Positions 10,968 to 23,169 are shown, counted from the first letter of the stretch. The stretch: DNA of 64,000 nt from Cladocopium goreaui (GCA_947184155.2 CAMXCT020001142.1:62001-126000), one strand, 5' to 3'. Notes: generated by a model from the letters alone, not told the origin. Program-made: numbers and translations.

Positions 10968-12270
10968 TCTGGACCATGGACCTTAGTCAGCTGTTGGACC
11001 TGGACGTTTGTGTGAAACAATCTGTCCTGCTTTGCCTGCCTGCTTGTGTGGGTGTGTAGAGATACTTTTGAGACCATTCGCATCCGTGCGAAGCCATGGA
11101 ATCTTTTGGTCTGAATACTTCAGAGTGCTGAACTGGAAGATGAACCTTCACTGACTGGAACGGTATTCTACTATGTATTCTGGTGTGGCTGCATCGGTAG
11201 ACTTCGTCTATTGGAGCAACTGCTCGGGGATGCTTGTACAAATGTATATATGTATATATATATAGACAGCTGTGATGAACTCGTGCTGAACTCTATGAGT
11301 CAGGGACTGATCCACTTTCATTCATCTCGAAAGGGGGCATTGGTGCGAGATGAATTTATCGGTTGTTGCAGTCGACGTTGCCGTCTTGGTACATTGACAA
11401 TAACGTTGCAGTCTGCGTTGCAGTGTATGGTGCAATTTAATGCGTTGACATTATTGGTGAGAATACCATCAACGATCTGAATTTGTAATTGGAAAGTGTC
11501 ATAGTTGTTCCAACTATGACATGGGAATATGTGCAATTTTGTGATCTCGTGATTCTGTGACATCGTGGTTGATAGATCGTGATGATCTACAAATTTGTGA
11601 TTTCGGGATTTTGTGACATCCAGTTATGGAACTGTGATGATTGGGATGTCATGGTTGATACAACCATGACTTCGAGCAATCTACGATCTTGTGAATTTGG
11701 ATGTTGTATAGTTGAGGAACTATGACGTGGAATCCTGGTTTTACGTGGTTTGAGACCAAACTGGCCGGAATCGATATTTTCCGATGCCTTGAGTGCAGGT
11801 TGCAAGTTTTGAACAACGTAGGTTGGTTTTCAACACGTGATACGACGTGAGTTGCTGGGATCAGTTTTTGGCAAACAGAATTTGTGACCTATTTTGTTTT
11901 GACCGAACGAGTTTGAACTCACTATTTTGGTGGAACCAAAATAGTCTGAACGGCAATGTGAACTGAGTTGTTGCAGTTTGAGTAGGTGTCAACGTTTGTT
12001 TCCTGTGACCTTGGCAGGTGGCGACTTCATCGCTCTATTGGATGTTGTGTTTTGTCTCCTAATGATGATACATGTCAGTCACTCAGGTAGCTTCGAGCTA
12101 CGTCTTACTCACTGTGATGAGAGACTGACGTCTGAAGGGGGCAACCACATCCATTGGGTGTGTGTTGTCTGCCTCTTGTTTGTGGAGAAGAAATAGAAGG
12201 AGAATGGAAACAGTTTTTGGAACTAACTCAACCTTTTAAACACGTGGCTCAAGGTGAAACCTTGTGAACC
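10968..12270 (+). other. Hairpin-rich 3' region of copia element
   Basis: Non-coding. Short perfect stems with tiny loops are unusually dense (stem/loop in nt): 11077-11092 (6/4), 11198-11210 (5/3), 11214-11225 (5/2), 11320-11355 (10/16), 11498-11520 (10/3), 11573-11589 (6/5), 11621-11634 (5/4), 11648-11670 (10/3), 11708-11723 (6/4), 11921-11945 (11/3), 12087-12101 (6/3) and 12250-12264 (6/3). The stems at 11498 and 11648 share the frame gtcat(a/g)gttg...caac(t/c)atgac with a compensatory pair change. Purine tracts at 11330-11337 and about 12135-12141 could prime plus-strand synthesis, but no LTR pair exists to test this. Confidence 0.6.
11320..11355 (+). promoter_or_regulatory. Possible polypurine tract shown in a hairpin loop
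   Basis: attcatctcg (11320-11329) pairs perfectly with cgagatgaat (11346-11355). The 16-nt loop contains aaaggggg, the kind of sequence that primes plus-strand DNA synthesis in LTR elements. The functional reading is inference. Confidence 0.4.
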
Positions 12271-13580
12271 TGTGAAGAGTTAGCGTAAGACACCTCACGT
12301 CCTTGTTTTGTGTTGTTGTGTTACCGTGTGTAACTGCTAACCTGCTGCTGGACAGACTGGAGTGCAAACGGAAAAGGGATCAGACTGAGTGAGGCCATTG
12401 GTTTTTGACACTTCGTGAACCTTGCGTTTTCGAGTTTGTGTTAACTAACTGCGCGTAAACTTTTGGCAAAAAATCGGTTTTGATTTTCTACGTGGGATGG
12501 CTTGACCCCCTCCACACCCCCACTGGCGTGGGGCAAGACCTATGCCATATCGAAAGCTATAACTATCCCCGCTTGGAAAAATAAGTTTGTAGTGCGAGTG
12601 GCAGACGTCGTTTGAATGTTTGAATTCTTTTTCTCAGTTGTGTCGTGGAGTCTTGTTGTTTTGATGTTTTACCGTTTGGTAGCTATCTTTTTTAAAGATC
12701 GATTAAGTTTGATATATATAATTTTCCGTGCGCGTAGTTGAGCGATGGTTTGAGGAGTTAACGCTGTGCAATAAAAAGACACATGTTTTGTGGATTTTTT
12801 AAAGGATCTTTCGGCCCATGACGGCTCCATGAAGACCAGGATTGAACCGGTGTGACATCTGGTTTTTGGAGCCCTTAGAGTTCAAAATTGGATATATCTA
12901 AAACATAAAGATACTTGTATCTTGATTTCTATCGATCTATATTTTGGGACATCTGGCATTTTCTTCAAAACCCCTTTTGTGAATTTGGCAGTTGCCACGA
13001 AACCAGTGGTATTTATATATATATATATGCGGCCCTATAATGTCAGGAAAACACATGCACAATTGCAATGAATTTAGACATATGCCCAATAGGAGAAAAA
13101 ATTGGTGTTAATTATTTAAGCAGATTTTAAGCAGTAATCTCCCCACGCCACATGTCCACATATCAGCTAGCGCCGCCGTGGCCAACTTTCAGCAGTGGTA
13201 CGACCTGGGTGCCCGCTTTGGCTGCAAAAGCCATCGCGGATATAGGGGGAAGGACTGAAATCTTTCAAATGGTACCTTTCTATTTTTGACTGCATGCATT
13301 TTCATCTGATATTCAGAATTCATTGAATTCACACAAATCACAAATCAATTCCAGGACCAGATGAGTAGTGCACCATGGCGTGAACCGATGGCAACTTGAT
13401 GGAGAAACATTGTACCATGCAAAGCCTGCCTTTTTTGAAAACTGACCTCATCGATGTTTATGTACTTTACTCGCCAAATTTGTTATGGCTAAGGTAGAGC
13501 GGCTGCACCCTTATGTTTCTCCAACTCCCAAAGTTTCTCCGAAGGGTTCTTGGATGATTTAGTACTCCAACTTTTCTTAT
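12271..13580. other. No gene seen
   Basis: AT-leaning unique sequence with short AT runs near 12710 and 13012-13030. It may include the remainder of the copia 3' region, but no boundary is visible. I see no coding signal. Confidence 0.4.
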
Positions 13581-13809
13581 TTGTGTCGAATTTGGATCCT
13601 TTCTGATGGAGACTCACCTCTCTTTTTTAAATTGGGGTTTCATGTGTCGCTGCAGCCCATATCTAAGGTGGGTTGCCAGCCGCAGCACGACCTCCACTCC
13701 CACCAGGTCCCCCTGACCATGTTCACATCTTTCAAGACTTTCTGGGCCGCCATCCTGTGGATGCAGAAATTTCAGATCTGGATGAAGGAAGATCCTAGTC
13801 CAGCAGACA

Positions 13810-14472
13810 GTGAGCCTCCATTGCAACCGTTTTCATTTCGACAGGGATTTCCTCCTCGGCCACGGACCGACCCTGACGGTTGTTCGCATTTCCATCATAA
13901 GCTGCCGTTTTGAGATTCAACTCCAACAAAAGTTTCACAACTGTTTTTTAGCGCTTGACTGTCAGTTGATGCAATGGAATTTCGTGCAACTGGTCTTTTC
14001 TGTGGAAGATGTACGCAAATTTACCCTCCTATACTGCAGTAAATTTGTGGATCAATTTCACCGGCAGGTGGAAGACAGACAGGCTAGCCAGTTAAGTCAG
14101 ACTGTTGCCATGGCACGCATTTGGACTCCTCGCACTACGCGCCCACAAAAGGAAGCAATGAAGTCTGATCCGTCCAAAGCTTTCAGAGACACTGATCGTT
14201 GCCTCCTCGCCCTGGAAACTTCCTCTGAGAGCTCTGCTGAAGCTATAGCATGGCTGAAAGTGGCAAGCAGTGGATTGTGGAACGCCTTGCAAGTACTACG
14301 TGGTGATGCTGAGACTGTACCTCGAGCTCCGCCAGTGGCCACTGGAAGAGCTTCATCGGCCTCAGACTGTGATAGGGCCGATAGGGCAAATGCTTTTCAG
14401 CGGTGGCATGATCGCCGATCCAACAGAAGGGACCTCAGACCCAACGGTGAACTTTCATTGACAAAGATATAA
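13810..14472 (+). other. Open frame of unknown status, 220 codons
   Basis: The second half (from about 14101) has a protein-like composition with acidic and alanine-rich helices (for example LETSSESSAEAIAWLKVA) and an arginine-rich tail. The first half looks less convincing. I recognise no domain. A second short open frame, 14758-14979 (73 codons, Glu/Leu-rich and probably helical), follows in the same frame after a 285-bp gap. Together they could be exons or remnants of an element. Confidence 0.25.
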
Positions 14473-14757
14473 AGAGTGCAAGTGTCGAAGGCCGCTAGGA
14501 TTGTACAGCTAACATGACCCAAACTCAGTGACAGCGACTGCGACCAAAATTTCAGGGGCGTGGGAGATTTGGGACGAATCCTAACAGTATATATAGTGAA
14601 TTTGCAGGGTGGTTGGCATGTCTACTGCACATGACGGTTGTGGTGCTGCTTCCCTCGTCACCTTGTTAATTACCAAGCCTGGCAGCCCCTTTCGCTTCAC
14701 AGCATCTGGTACGCAGGAGTAGTTAGGCAGGCATCTTAGGCCACTGGCTTATATGCA

Positions 14758-14979
14758 ATGGAACAGAACATAGCTTTCTGTACCATGGCCGAATCCTTGT
14801 GCCAATTGACTAAGCTGGAAATGTGTGTCGAGGACGTCTGTGAGGCGCAGCAGTCTTGGAAATGTGCAATTGCCAGAATCCATGCAGTCAAAGAGGTACC
14901 AACAGGACTAATCACATCACTCGAGCGAGTTACAGGGCAACTGCATGAATTGATAGCTGACCTCAGCGTAGCGGCGTAG
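14758..14979 (+). other. Small helical open frame, possible exon
   Basis: 73 codons from an ATG, amphipathic and without repeats (AESLCQLTKLEMCVEDVCEA). No family is recognised. It lies between coding-like blocks at 14.1-14.5 kb and 15.6-16.4 kb. Confidence 0.25.
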
Positions 14980-15573
14980 CCAAAGAAACCCAAGGTGGCA
15001 AGATATCCAATGCACAAAAGAATCTGCTCCTCGTGACGGTCTATCCGAAGAAAAGCAGTACCAGCTGTACCAGCTAGTCAAGTAGTGCAGGAGTGCCTGC
15101 TTTAGCAAAGCTGGGATCCATAAGCTAGGAGACAGGCCACAGAACTGTCTAGACTCCGCAACCGCTGTCAAGAAAATCAACGTGTGCGTGTTACCCTGGA
15201 CAGGCAATTATGATCTTCTATGCTAGGTATGCTCTAGAAGTGTAAAGTGTTGGGAACTACACGAGGAAACTTGACCACTGAACTGTCTGTGTCTTTTCCT
15301 GCTACCTGCTCGACGCAGCGATGTTACTAGTGTTTCTTGCTGTATCTTGCTGTGAAATGCTGAACCCTCACACTCCTCTCTCCTAGTTTGTATGTCTTGG
15401 GTCCTGTTTTTCTCTTTGGATAGGTGATCCAGGGCTGCTGAAATTGACTGATGTAGGGTCACACTCGCCTACCTGAACCTACCTGAATCCTGCCAAATGG
15501 CTCAAACTGTACACATGGAGATAGTGCAGCAGCTCGCCCACAGACCGGGCCTGTTGACTGTACCCCCGGGAGC

Positions 15574-16584
15574 ATGGAGCATTACCACTGGCATCGGTAT
15601 GACCGTCAGCTGCTTCAAAGCCACCACTTCATGCAGGTCTTTCGTCCCACAGGGGAATTCCCCTTCCAACGTATCTGTCGAAGAACGGATTTTGGTTTTG
15701 ACGATTTCAACTTCTTGGAAGCCAAAGTCTGGATACTAATGAGCGGTGGAACATTGTGTGGCTGGACGATACAGAATGGGTTCCGAGTGATGACCTCATT
15801 GTTGCAAATGGAGCATTGCCGCATGGCTTCTACCGACCCGAGCCGGTTGGCACGCAAAACGAATACAGGGGCTTCTGGATTTTGTGGAATGGAGAATACC
15901 TGTATCCTTTCGATCCCTTTGAGAAGAACATTGGACGCTGCACATGGGTAAACTCCAGGCATTTTGCCATGGTTGCAAGCACTGAGAACCGATGCAGGTT
16001 GCTGGCGGAGCTTATGCACGCCTACAATGTCCTAGCCAATCGCAAGAGTGTGTTTCCCCCTGAACAAGGCATAATGATTCTCAATGGCCATACTCGGATC
16101 GGCGAGGCACCGGGGGAGAATGACGAGGAAGGGGTACGAGTTTAAACACTCGGCCCTCTGTGCCAGGGCCATTGCAGGTGATGTCTACCCAAGCAGAGTG
16201 CGGACACACGCCGATCGTTTTCGGCATGTTCATGAGCAAATTGTATATCTGCAACGCCAGATTAACAATAGAATGCATGACGTTACCCAAACCATGCACA
16301 GACTAGTAGTGCTGCTTGCTGGTTACGCGGGTAGATTGCTTGTAGCTGTATTTGCACTTGTAAATATTTTTGTTTTTTACTGCAACTTGGCCCAAACGAT
16401 TGCTAGCGAAAAAGACTGTGCCCGGGTTGTGACCCTGAGTGTTTTCCTATTTGTATCTGAGCCCAATCAAGGCCCCCATGGCTTTTGGGGTGGCTACCAT
16501 CACTTGAATGCCACAAAAATCAAACACAGTCCTTCACATTTTGTTGTCATATTTTTGGGTGGCGCATGTAGTACAATTATTTGA
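15574..16584 (+). pseudogene. Frame-broken protein-coding remnant, family unknown
   Basis: Three frames take over from one another within a few bases, too close for introns. 15574-15725 reads protein-like up to DFGFDDFNFLEAK. About 15730-16080 carries WNIVWLDDTEWVPSDDLIVA and then YRGFWILWNGEYLYPFDPF. 16084-16584 carries a helical stretch (FRHVHEQIVYLQRQINNRMH) followed by a strongly hydrophobic segment (LLVAVFALVNIFVFY), likely membrane-spanning. Aromatic-rich, non-repetitive composition argues for real former coding sequence. I do not recognise the family; host gene, transposon and endogenised virus remnant all remain possible. Confidence 0.4.
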
Positions 16585-18924
16585 CATGGTGTTGTGGCAC
16601 AAGCACTGGCAATTTCTTCGTTATTTGAGGTTTTTGTGCCCAAATTTACTGCTACTTGGGATTTGCCAACAATATTTTCCAATGCGAAATCTTCTGGATC
16701 GTTTCGGTTAATTTCTAGCAAAGAACATGGGACCAAAGAACGGACATATTCGGCCAATTTGTCACCAAAAAAATATGTTTGTTGGCATGTTATCCATTCG
16801 ACATTGTCGGCTGTAGTTGATTGGTTGGTGCAAGTGCTTGGGCACCAGCACCATGAACTATATTAGACATTGAATTAGGTCATCCCCTGAAACAAAAACA
16901 GGCAACATGCATGCTTCAGATGTTAATGCACGTTTTCGGACCGTTCGTTTTGAATCGTGTTTTCACCATTGTCAAACTGATGATTGGCAAAACCGATTTA
17001 CCGACCTCCAGACATCAACATTTTATCATCAACATTTGCACAATCTGCGTGTCTGTCCCATGGTGGCAAAAATCATAGGACACTACGAACGTGCATTGAA
17101 AAGGGCACCTGGTTTCACGACCGGAACCGTTGCTGGTGTGCCCGACCCCTAGAATACAAAGAGAAAACATGAATTCTTTTCAACGTTGGTGCGGTGATTG
17201 TGGTGATGTTCAGGTTGGGGTTCATTGGCGATGCTTTCGTTCAGTTCTCAGATTGTGGTGCACAACAGATAGATAAACAAACAGTATATAGTTTCCCAGC
17301 ATTTTTGTTTTTTGTGTATTTGGGGGAATGAGTGCAAAATCTTTGGGTTGGAAAGGTGCATGGGTGTGTCATTGTCCATGCCTTGATCGCTTCACATCAT
17401 CAACATTCGTAGGCGCAGCACGTCGAGCGGACAGGTTCTGGCCAGCATAGCGTTGCCTTTGACGTTCGCAGAAGTTTTCTTGTCCCATTAGATTGGATGT
17501 ATGGTCTTATGTGGTCGTGAATGTGCTGCAAACAGTCCTTACATTGAGTTCTGATTGTTTGATTTCGCACTTTCATGTGGTTGAACCATGCAGACACAAC
17601 TTTGGTTTGCCGTTTTGGCACGTCTTGGCACAGTATCCAAGGCTCTGCTTTTACAGTATACTCTCTGTGCTGGGGAGCGTTTGGTCTGCGGCCATGGTTG
17701 CATCTGTTGAATGACAAGTTTCCAGGGAGCTCCGTGTGGCTTGGTTTGAATCAATTTTTGTCATTTGGGTTTGAAATTTGTTTCCCCAGAATACCGTTTT
17801 GTGCTACCTTTTGGAGAAAAACTAATTTTGCACTATGATTATTGATGTGAGCAACTCAGGCAAGCCGTCTGCCAAAAAGTGGTTCTGCAACAATTCTTAT
17901 GGTGCCTCAGATCGATTTACATGACAAATTAAATTGGAAACCACTGCCATTTGTTGCTTGATTTGATCTTAATGTGCTGTTTACGCAGCAAGACACCGCC
18001 AAGGAATCCAATCGTTTATTTGCCTACATTCTACAGCTTCAATGGCTTGTACCGCATCTTGACTTCAAGTGCAAATTTCTGCTGTCAAACACAACATTCA
18101 ACTGCTTGTTTCTCCCAAACATTGTGTGAAAAATTGCAAACAAATGGGATTACAGGTGGGCAAAATTTGGAGTCATTGATTGCCAAAGTTCGCCCAAAGC
18201 TTAGAAATTGGTTCATTACACACCAGAGACAAACACCAAGAGTAGAGTGTTTCGGATGGAATTTCGTTTGATCCAGGCAATGAATACGTCAATTGTTTGC
18301 TCTACATTTGGAAGGCGTCGTGCTCACTCTGAGATCGCTTTGGCAGTCACATCCCTGGCTAGTGTAAACCAACAAGGACACCCAATTTTGTTTTCTTCGG
18401 TTGAATAAAGACACCATTTATTTTGTAACATTGAGAATGTGATTGTTTTTGGTCAAGACAGGGAGAGAGCGGCCTGGCTATGCAAACCACTATACAAACC
18501 GCTATACAAGCCGAGAAAACAACTCTTGCTTTTGTTTGTTTTCGAGCAGGTTTGGTTGCCGGTGTCGATCGGCATTTTTGCCTTTGTACCTGTGCGGCAT
18601 CAGGCACTGGTGGCACTACCTAGAAACAAACTTTTTCCCAACGAACTTCTGCTTGCCAATGCTTGTCAACGCTTATCTGCTCGTCTGGCAGGTTGCTGTA
18701 AACTTTCTGGCAAATCTGATTTGGCATCTGCCTGAGAAGAGATTCTATCCATAGAGTCTAAGTTACCCAAGGTGGTAGACATACGTACACATACAGAGAA
18801 ATTTTGTGCAGCAAGGTTTTTGTGCAGAACTTGTTCATGTATGCAATGTTGTTTGCTGCCTTTCTTTGATACTTATCAAAGGAAGTTTAGGGGGAGAAAC
18901 TTCCGTGTTACGGACTTTTAGAAT
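16585..18924. other. No gene seen
   Basis: 2.3 kb of unique-looking sequence. The open frames are short, overlap on both strands and show no motif. A small direct repeat (ctatacaaaccgctatacaa) lies near 18490. Confidence 0.4.
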
Positions 18925-19138
18925 GTCAGGGAAAGAGTTCGTCAAAGAAAGAGTTAGTGAGGGAAAGAGTTAGTCAGGGAAGAGTTAGTTAGGGACAGAG
19001 TTAATTGTAACTTTTAGAATGTCAGGGAAAGAGTTAGTCGAAGAAAGAGTTAGTGAGGGAAAGAGTTAGTTAGGGAAAGAGTTAATCAGAGAAAGAGTTA
19101 GTCAAAGAAAGAGTTAGTGAGGGAAAGAGTTAATTGTA
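18925..19138. repeat. 16-bp minisatellite
   Basis: Imperfect tandem copies of agggaaagagttagtc, with variants aagaaagagttagtga and agggaaagagttaatt. Confidence 0.85.
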
Positions 19139-19325
19139 AATGACATCTTCAAGTTGGATTTTTGAAGGAAGTCTCGCACGAAATGCGTTTTTGAGAGATA
19201 GCAGATGCAGGAAACCCTATGTTTTTCCATACAAAGTCCGTCCCCAAACCTCGATGATCTACCTCTGCGGTGCGACGGGTGCGAGACGGTCTCGTGTGTG
19301 GTCGGATCATGCTCGGATCATGGTC

Positions 19326-19606
19326 GGATCGGTTCCGCATTGTAAATGGGGTCTCACCTGTGTTTCGTGCATGTGCGGTCGACAGAATTCCATTGTGATT
19401 TGTAACTGTAGGATCGTTCCCGCAATGTAAATGGGATTGTAAGTGGTGCTGGTGGATGAGTTGCCGATGGAATTCCATTGTGATTTGCAACTCTAGGATC
19501 GTTCCCTCAATGTAAATGGGATTGCGAGTGTTGCTGGTGGATGAGTTGCCGATGGAATTCCATCGTGCTTTGCAACTGTAGGATCGTTCCCGAAGTGTAA
19601 ATGGTT
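19326..19606. repeat. 85-bp tandem repeat, about 3.3 copies
   Basis: Units start gaattccat at 19385, 19470 and 19555, each followed by ggatcgttccc and aatgtaaatggg. A partial earlier copy starts near 19326. The minus-strand frame across it simply repeats the unit and is not taken as a gene. Confidence 0.85.
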
Positions 19607-20420
19607 GCGTCAAGGTCTTTTTGCTGTGGCTGCATTGGTAATACTATTGTCTTTTGCAGCTGGACTTCGTAAATCGTATTGGAGTGGCTGGCGTGGCTGC
19701 ATGAAGGCTGCCACAGTGATTTGTCAGCAGATTTTCTCCATTTTGGCGCTAGTGATTTTCCTTCTAAAAATCCTTTTAAAGAGTGCTACACAATCGTCTT
19801 TTTTTCGCTCTGGCGTCGAGATCCGGTTTTGGAGCTACAATTTCCGACGCTGTTGTGCGTAGTTCTATTGTGTTCTGCAGCTCAGTCTCTGCAGATCGCA
19901 TTGTAATGGCTGCGTCAAGGTTGCTTTGTGCTGTGGCTGCATTGGTAATACTATGGTCTTTTGCAGCTGGATCTCGTAAATCGTATTGGAGTGGCTGCAT
20001 GAAGGCTGCGACAGTGATTTGTCAGCAGATTTTCTCCATTTTGGCGCCAGTGATTTTCTGCTAAAAATCCTTTCAAAGAGTGCTACAAAATCGTCTTTTT
20101 TTCGCTCTGGCGTCGAGATCCGGTTTTGGAGCTACAATTTCCGACGCCGTTGTGCGTAGTTCTATTGTGTTTTGCAACTCAGTCTCTGCAGATCGCATTG
20201 TAATGGCTGCGTCAAGGTTGCTTCGTGCTGTGGCTGCATTCGTAATACTATTGTCTTTTGCAGCTCGACTTCGTAAATCGTATTGGAGTGGCTGCATGAA
20301 GGCTGCCACAGTGATTTGTCAGCAGATTTTCTCCATTTTGGCACTGGTGATTTTCCTTCTAAAAATCCTTCTAAAGAGTGCTACAAAATCGTCTTTTTTT
20401 CGCTCTGGCGTCGAGAAGTG
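19607..20420 (+). repeat. About 300-bp tandem repeat, 2.7 copies
   Basis: Units begin gcgtcaagg at 19607, 19912 and 20209 (305 and 297 bp). Each contains a short plus-strand frame that starts with a hydrophobic stretch (for example ALVILWSFAAGSRK) and resembles a signal peptide, but frames end at different points in each copy. The third copy stops at about 20417 and is joined to gtgcagtgtg-type sequence. I regard the frames as incidental. Confidence 0.85.
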
Positions 20421-21518
20421 CGAAGAGTGCAGTGTGCAGTGTGAGGTGTGGAGTGTCGAGGGAAGGACACGGTCGGGACAGGTTGTCTTTGAACTATAGG
20501 TCATTTATTTTTGGGAAACTTCCGCCGCCGGCTTGCCCGGGTCTATGTTACTTTTATTTGCACAAACCGGAAGAGACACTCAGGCACCCGTTTCATTGGA
20601 CAGTTCATGGCACGCTTGCCTTTGCAGGAACACCTTGATGTCCTTGTTCTACAATGAACATCGACTACAAGAGGACAGTGAGTGAGGACTGCTTGTTGGA
20701 ACACTTCAGGTCAAAACAGACTGGCGTTGCCAAGATGCACTGCACTGGGGATGCATTTTGAGCAAACATGTAAGACTTAGAAATGATTGTTGCGATCTCA
20801 AACTTAGAACTTTAATGAGAAACTGGATGTGCGGGAGATGTTTTGATCCGTTTGAAGGAATTCTGGATCTTCGGGCAGGGAAAATTGAAAGGTTTGCATC
20901 AATTGCAAGGCATGATAGGATTTGGAATGCAGAGTTTCAATAGACCTTTTCTATGGCGAACATTTTGTAAGGCAGTGACAGGAGGTTGGCCACATTAGAA
21001 CGAAAAGGAGACTCACATGCTGCTCCTGCGACAATTGAATGTGGCAGGTCATTTGTAAGATTCAGGGCCTGCACATGATAAATCTCAGCATCCTGCACCG
21101 GCATCACGTTAGGTTTTTTTCTGATACGCCGCAAAACATTCATTCACGCGCCAAACAATCACACACGGATAGACATGCAGCTTTCTAAATGCACATCCTG
21201 CATCGTGTCGCTAAGAACACTAGACAGATCAAAGAGCTTTGATACGCTTCCGGACTCATGGCGCTTGCTTTGCGATTACTGGGCCGCTTGCAGGCAGTGC
21301 TGCAGCGACATGCAGCGGACAGAAAGTAAAACTCCAACACCTGCCAGGTTCGGTTGTGTAGAGCAGCTCTCGCCACCTTGGCAACCAAGTTGCCGCGCCA
21401 TCGTCGAAGTCTGAACTCGACTGAACTATTCTGAACTGAAATCTTACATCAGCTCAATTGATCTCACAAATTCTGCAGAGCCAGCCTTTTTTGGCATCTT
21501 GGCATGACATGGCATTTC
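20421..21518. other. No gene seen
   Basis: Unique sequence with short unsupported open frames and no repeat or RNA recognised. Confidence 0.35.
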
Positions 21519-21601
21519 ACGAAAGCTAGCGTCAGCTAGCTGGAGTCTTCTTGCTTTAGCAAGTATTGGCGGGGCTGCTCAAGGACATCACGTGATTTTT
21601 C
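21519..21601 (+). repeat. Direct repeat flanking microsatellite, copy 1
   Basis: About 85 bp beginning cacgaaagctagcgtcagct and ending acatcacgtgattttt, followed by a C homopolymer. It includes the palindrome gctagc-gtca-gctagc. Copy 2 lies at 22068-22152 after the microsatellite. Confidence 0.8.
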
Positions 21602-21611
21602 ACGCGAAAGG

Positions 21612-21715
21612 CCCCCCCCCCCCCACCACCACCACCACCATCACCACCATCACCATCATCATCATCATCATCGTCATCATCATCGTCATCATCATCGTCA
21701 TCGTCATCTCATCCA

Positions 21716-21751
<36 letters not shown>

Positions 21752-21906
21752 TCATCATCATCATCATCATCATCATCGTCGTCCTCGTCATCGTCCTCGT
21801 CATCGTCATCGTCATCGTCATCATCATCGTCGTCATCATCATCATCATCATCATCATCCTCGTCATCATCATCATCATCACCATCATCATCATCACCATC
21901 ATCATC

Positions 21907-21937
<31 letters not shown>

Positions 21938-22045
21938 CATCATCACCATCATCATCATTCATCATTCATCATTCATCATTCATCATCATCATCATCATCA
22001 TCATCGTCATCATCATCATCATCGTTATTCAATTACATTTTATCA
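21612..22045. repeat. ATC-family trinucleotide microsatellite
   Basis: About 430 bp of cac, atc, gtc and ctc triplets with embedded blocks of attcatc. The triplet period leaves all frames open, giving artefactual poly-Ile/Val, poly-Met/Thr and poly-Asp proteins. Confidence 0.95.
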
Positions 22046-22067
22046 TTATTGGCAATTATTGTCATTA

Positions 22068-22152
22068 TCACGAAAGCTAGCGTCAGCTCGCTAGAGTCTT
22101 CTTGCTTTAGCACGTATTCCGGGGCTCCCCAAGGACATCACGTGATTTTTCC
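22068..22152 (+). repeat. Direct repeat flanking microsatellite, copy 2
   Basis: Matches 21519-21601 with a few substitutions (gctcgctagagtcttcttgc), again followed by a C-rich run and then a short AT run. Confidence 0.8.
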
Positions 22153-22760
22153 CGCGAAAGGGCCCCCCCCTGCCCCCTCCCCCATATATATCATTGTTAT
22201 ATATCATATATCAATATATCATTGTTGCATCCTCGTTGGGACGAACAATGCCGCGACACGATGCTGACAGTCCCTCCGCAACTCACCTCTTCCCTTCCTT
22301 CTTTCTCCTGCCCCGCTAGCTTTCGTCATCCACCCCCGGCCTCAAGTTTAGGTTCTCGTCGCGCAGCTCGCGCACCTGCAGATTCCAGCGAGGTACCGCA
22401 GCCGGCGGAAGCACAGGGTGACTTTGGGCTGCAGCGCACCCTGTATTTCCGCAAGAATGATGACTTCCAGAGCTGAGATTCAGTTTAGCTAAAGGTGGCA
22501 AAGGAATGTGGACGCAAAATCTACCGACAAATCTAGCGCCCTTGATAATGGGCTTCGCTGCTTTATGATAGGTGGAATAGATACAGTGGAGTCGACACCT
22601 TTTCTCTGTGTGTGTAAAACTTCTACTCCTGCAGGGGGCCCAGGGGCACTTGGATGGCATGGGCCAACGAAGACCCATCCAAGTTGCTGTGAAAACGTAC
22701 CTGCAATGTTATTTTCTGATCGACATGGCAAGGGGCTAAGCCGAGAACCCCCATCCTGAT
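22153..22760. other. No gene seen
   Basis: After a C-rich run and AT repeats (to about 22220) the sequence is unique. Open frames on both strands are short and unsupported. Confidence 0.35.
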
Positions 22761-22835
22761 TTTATTGCACGTTATGGGATTCAGTTCCCGACGGATCACT
22801 GCAATGGTCCAGTTCTTGCCTAGTGTGTGTGTGGA

Positions 22836-22851
22836 ACGTCTGAACAGACGT
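22836..22851. other. 7-bp palindrome in dispersed repeat
   Basis: acgtctg-aa-cagacgt. It recurs at 23931-23946, and at 24322-24337 as acatctg-aa-cagatgt, where one pair changes from G-C to A-T on both sides. Confidence 0.7.
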
Positions 22852-23169
22852 AAAACTTCGCTGGCGGCTTATTTTATTCATATTTCTTATTAGAGCAGGG
22901 GATCACCGGGGTCCCGGGGGGTCGGTGATCAATGAAGACACCTCCTCGGGACCACCTGGGCGCATTTAAGTCGCAGCTGGTGGCCGCCATATCACTTATC
23001 TTGTTTATTTGCACGTTTTGGGATTCAGTTCCCGACGGATCACTACAATGATCCAGTTCTTGTCTAGTGTGATTTCCACGGTGACTCCGACATGGTGCCA
23101 TGGACCCAAGTGAGGGAACCCTCTTTAGGGTGAATGCTGACTGACTGACTTCCGAACTCACACATTTTA

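Noticed and set aside
12133..12270. Candidate 3' LTR start after gaaggggg
   Set aside because: No second copy of the sequence exists in the window to confirm an LTR.
19730..20345. Match to the dinoflagellate spliced leader (ccattttggc)
   Set aside because: Only ten bases match, inside a tandem unit, without the rest of the leader. It is likely chance.
21592..22080. Poly-Ile/Val, poly-Met/Thr and poly-Asp frames
   Set aside because: Translation of a triplet microsatellite.
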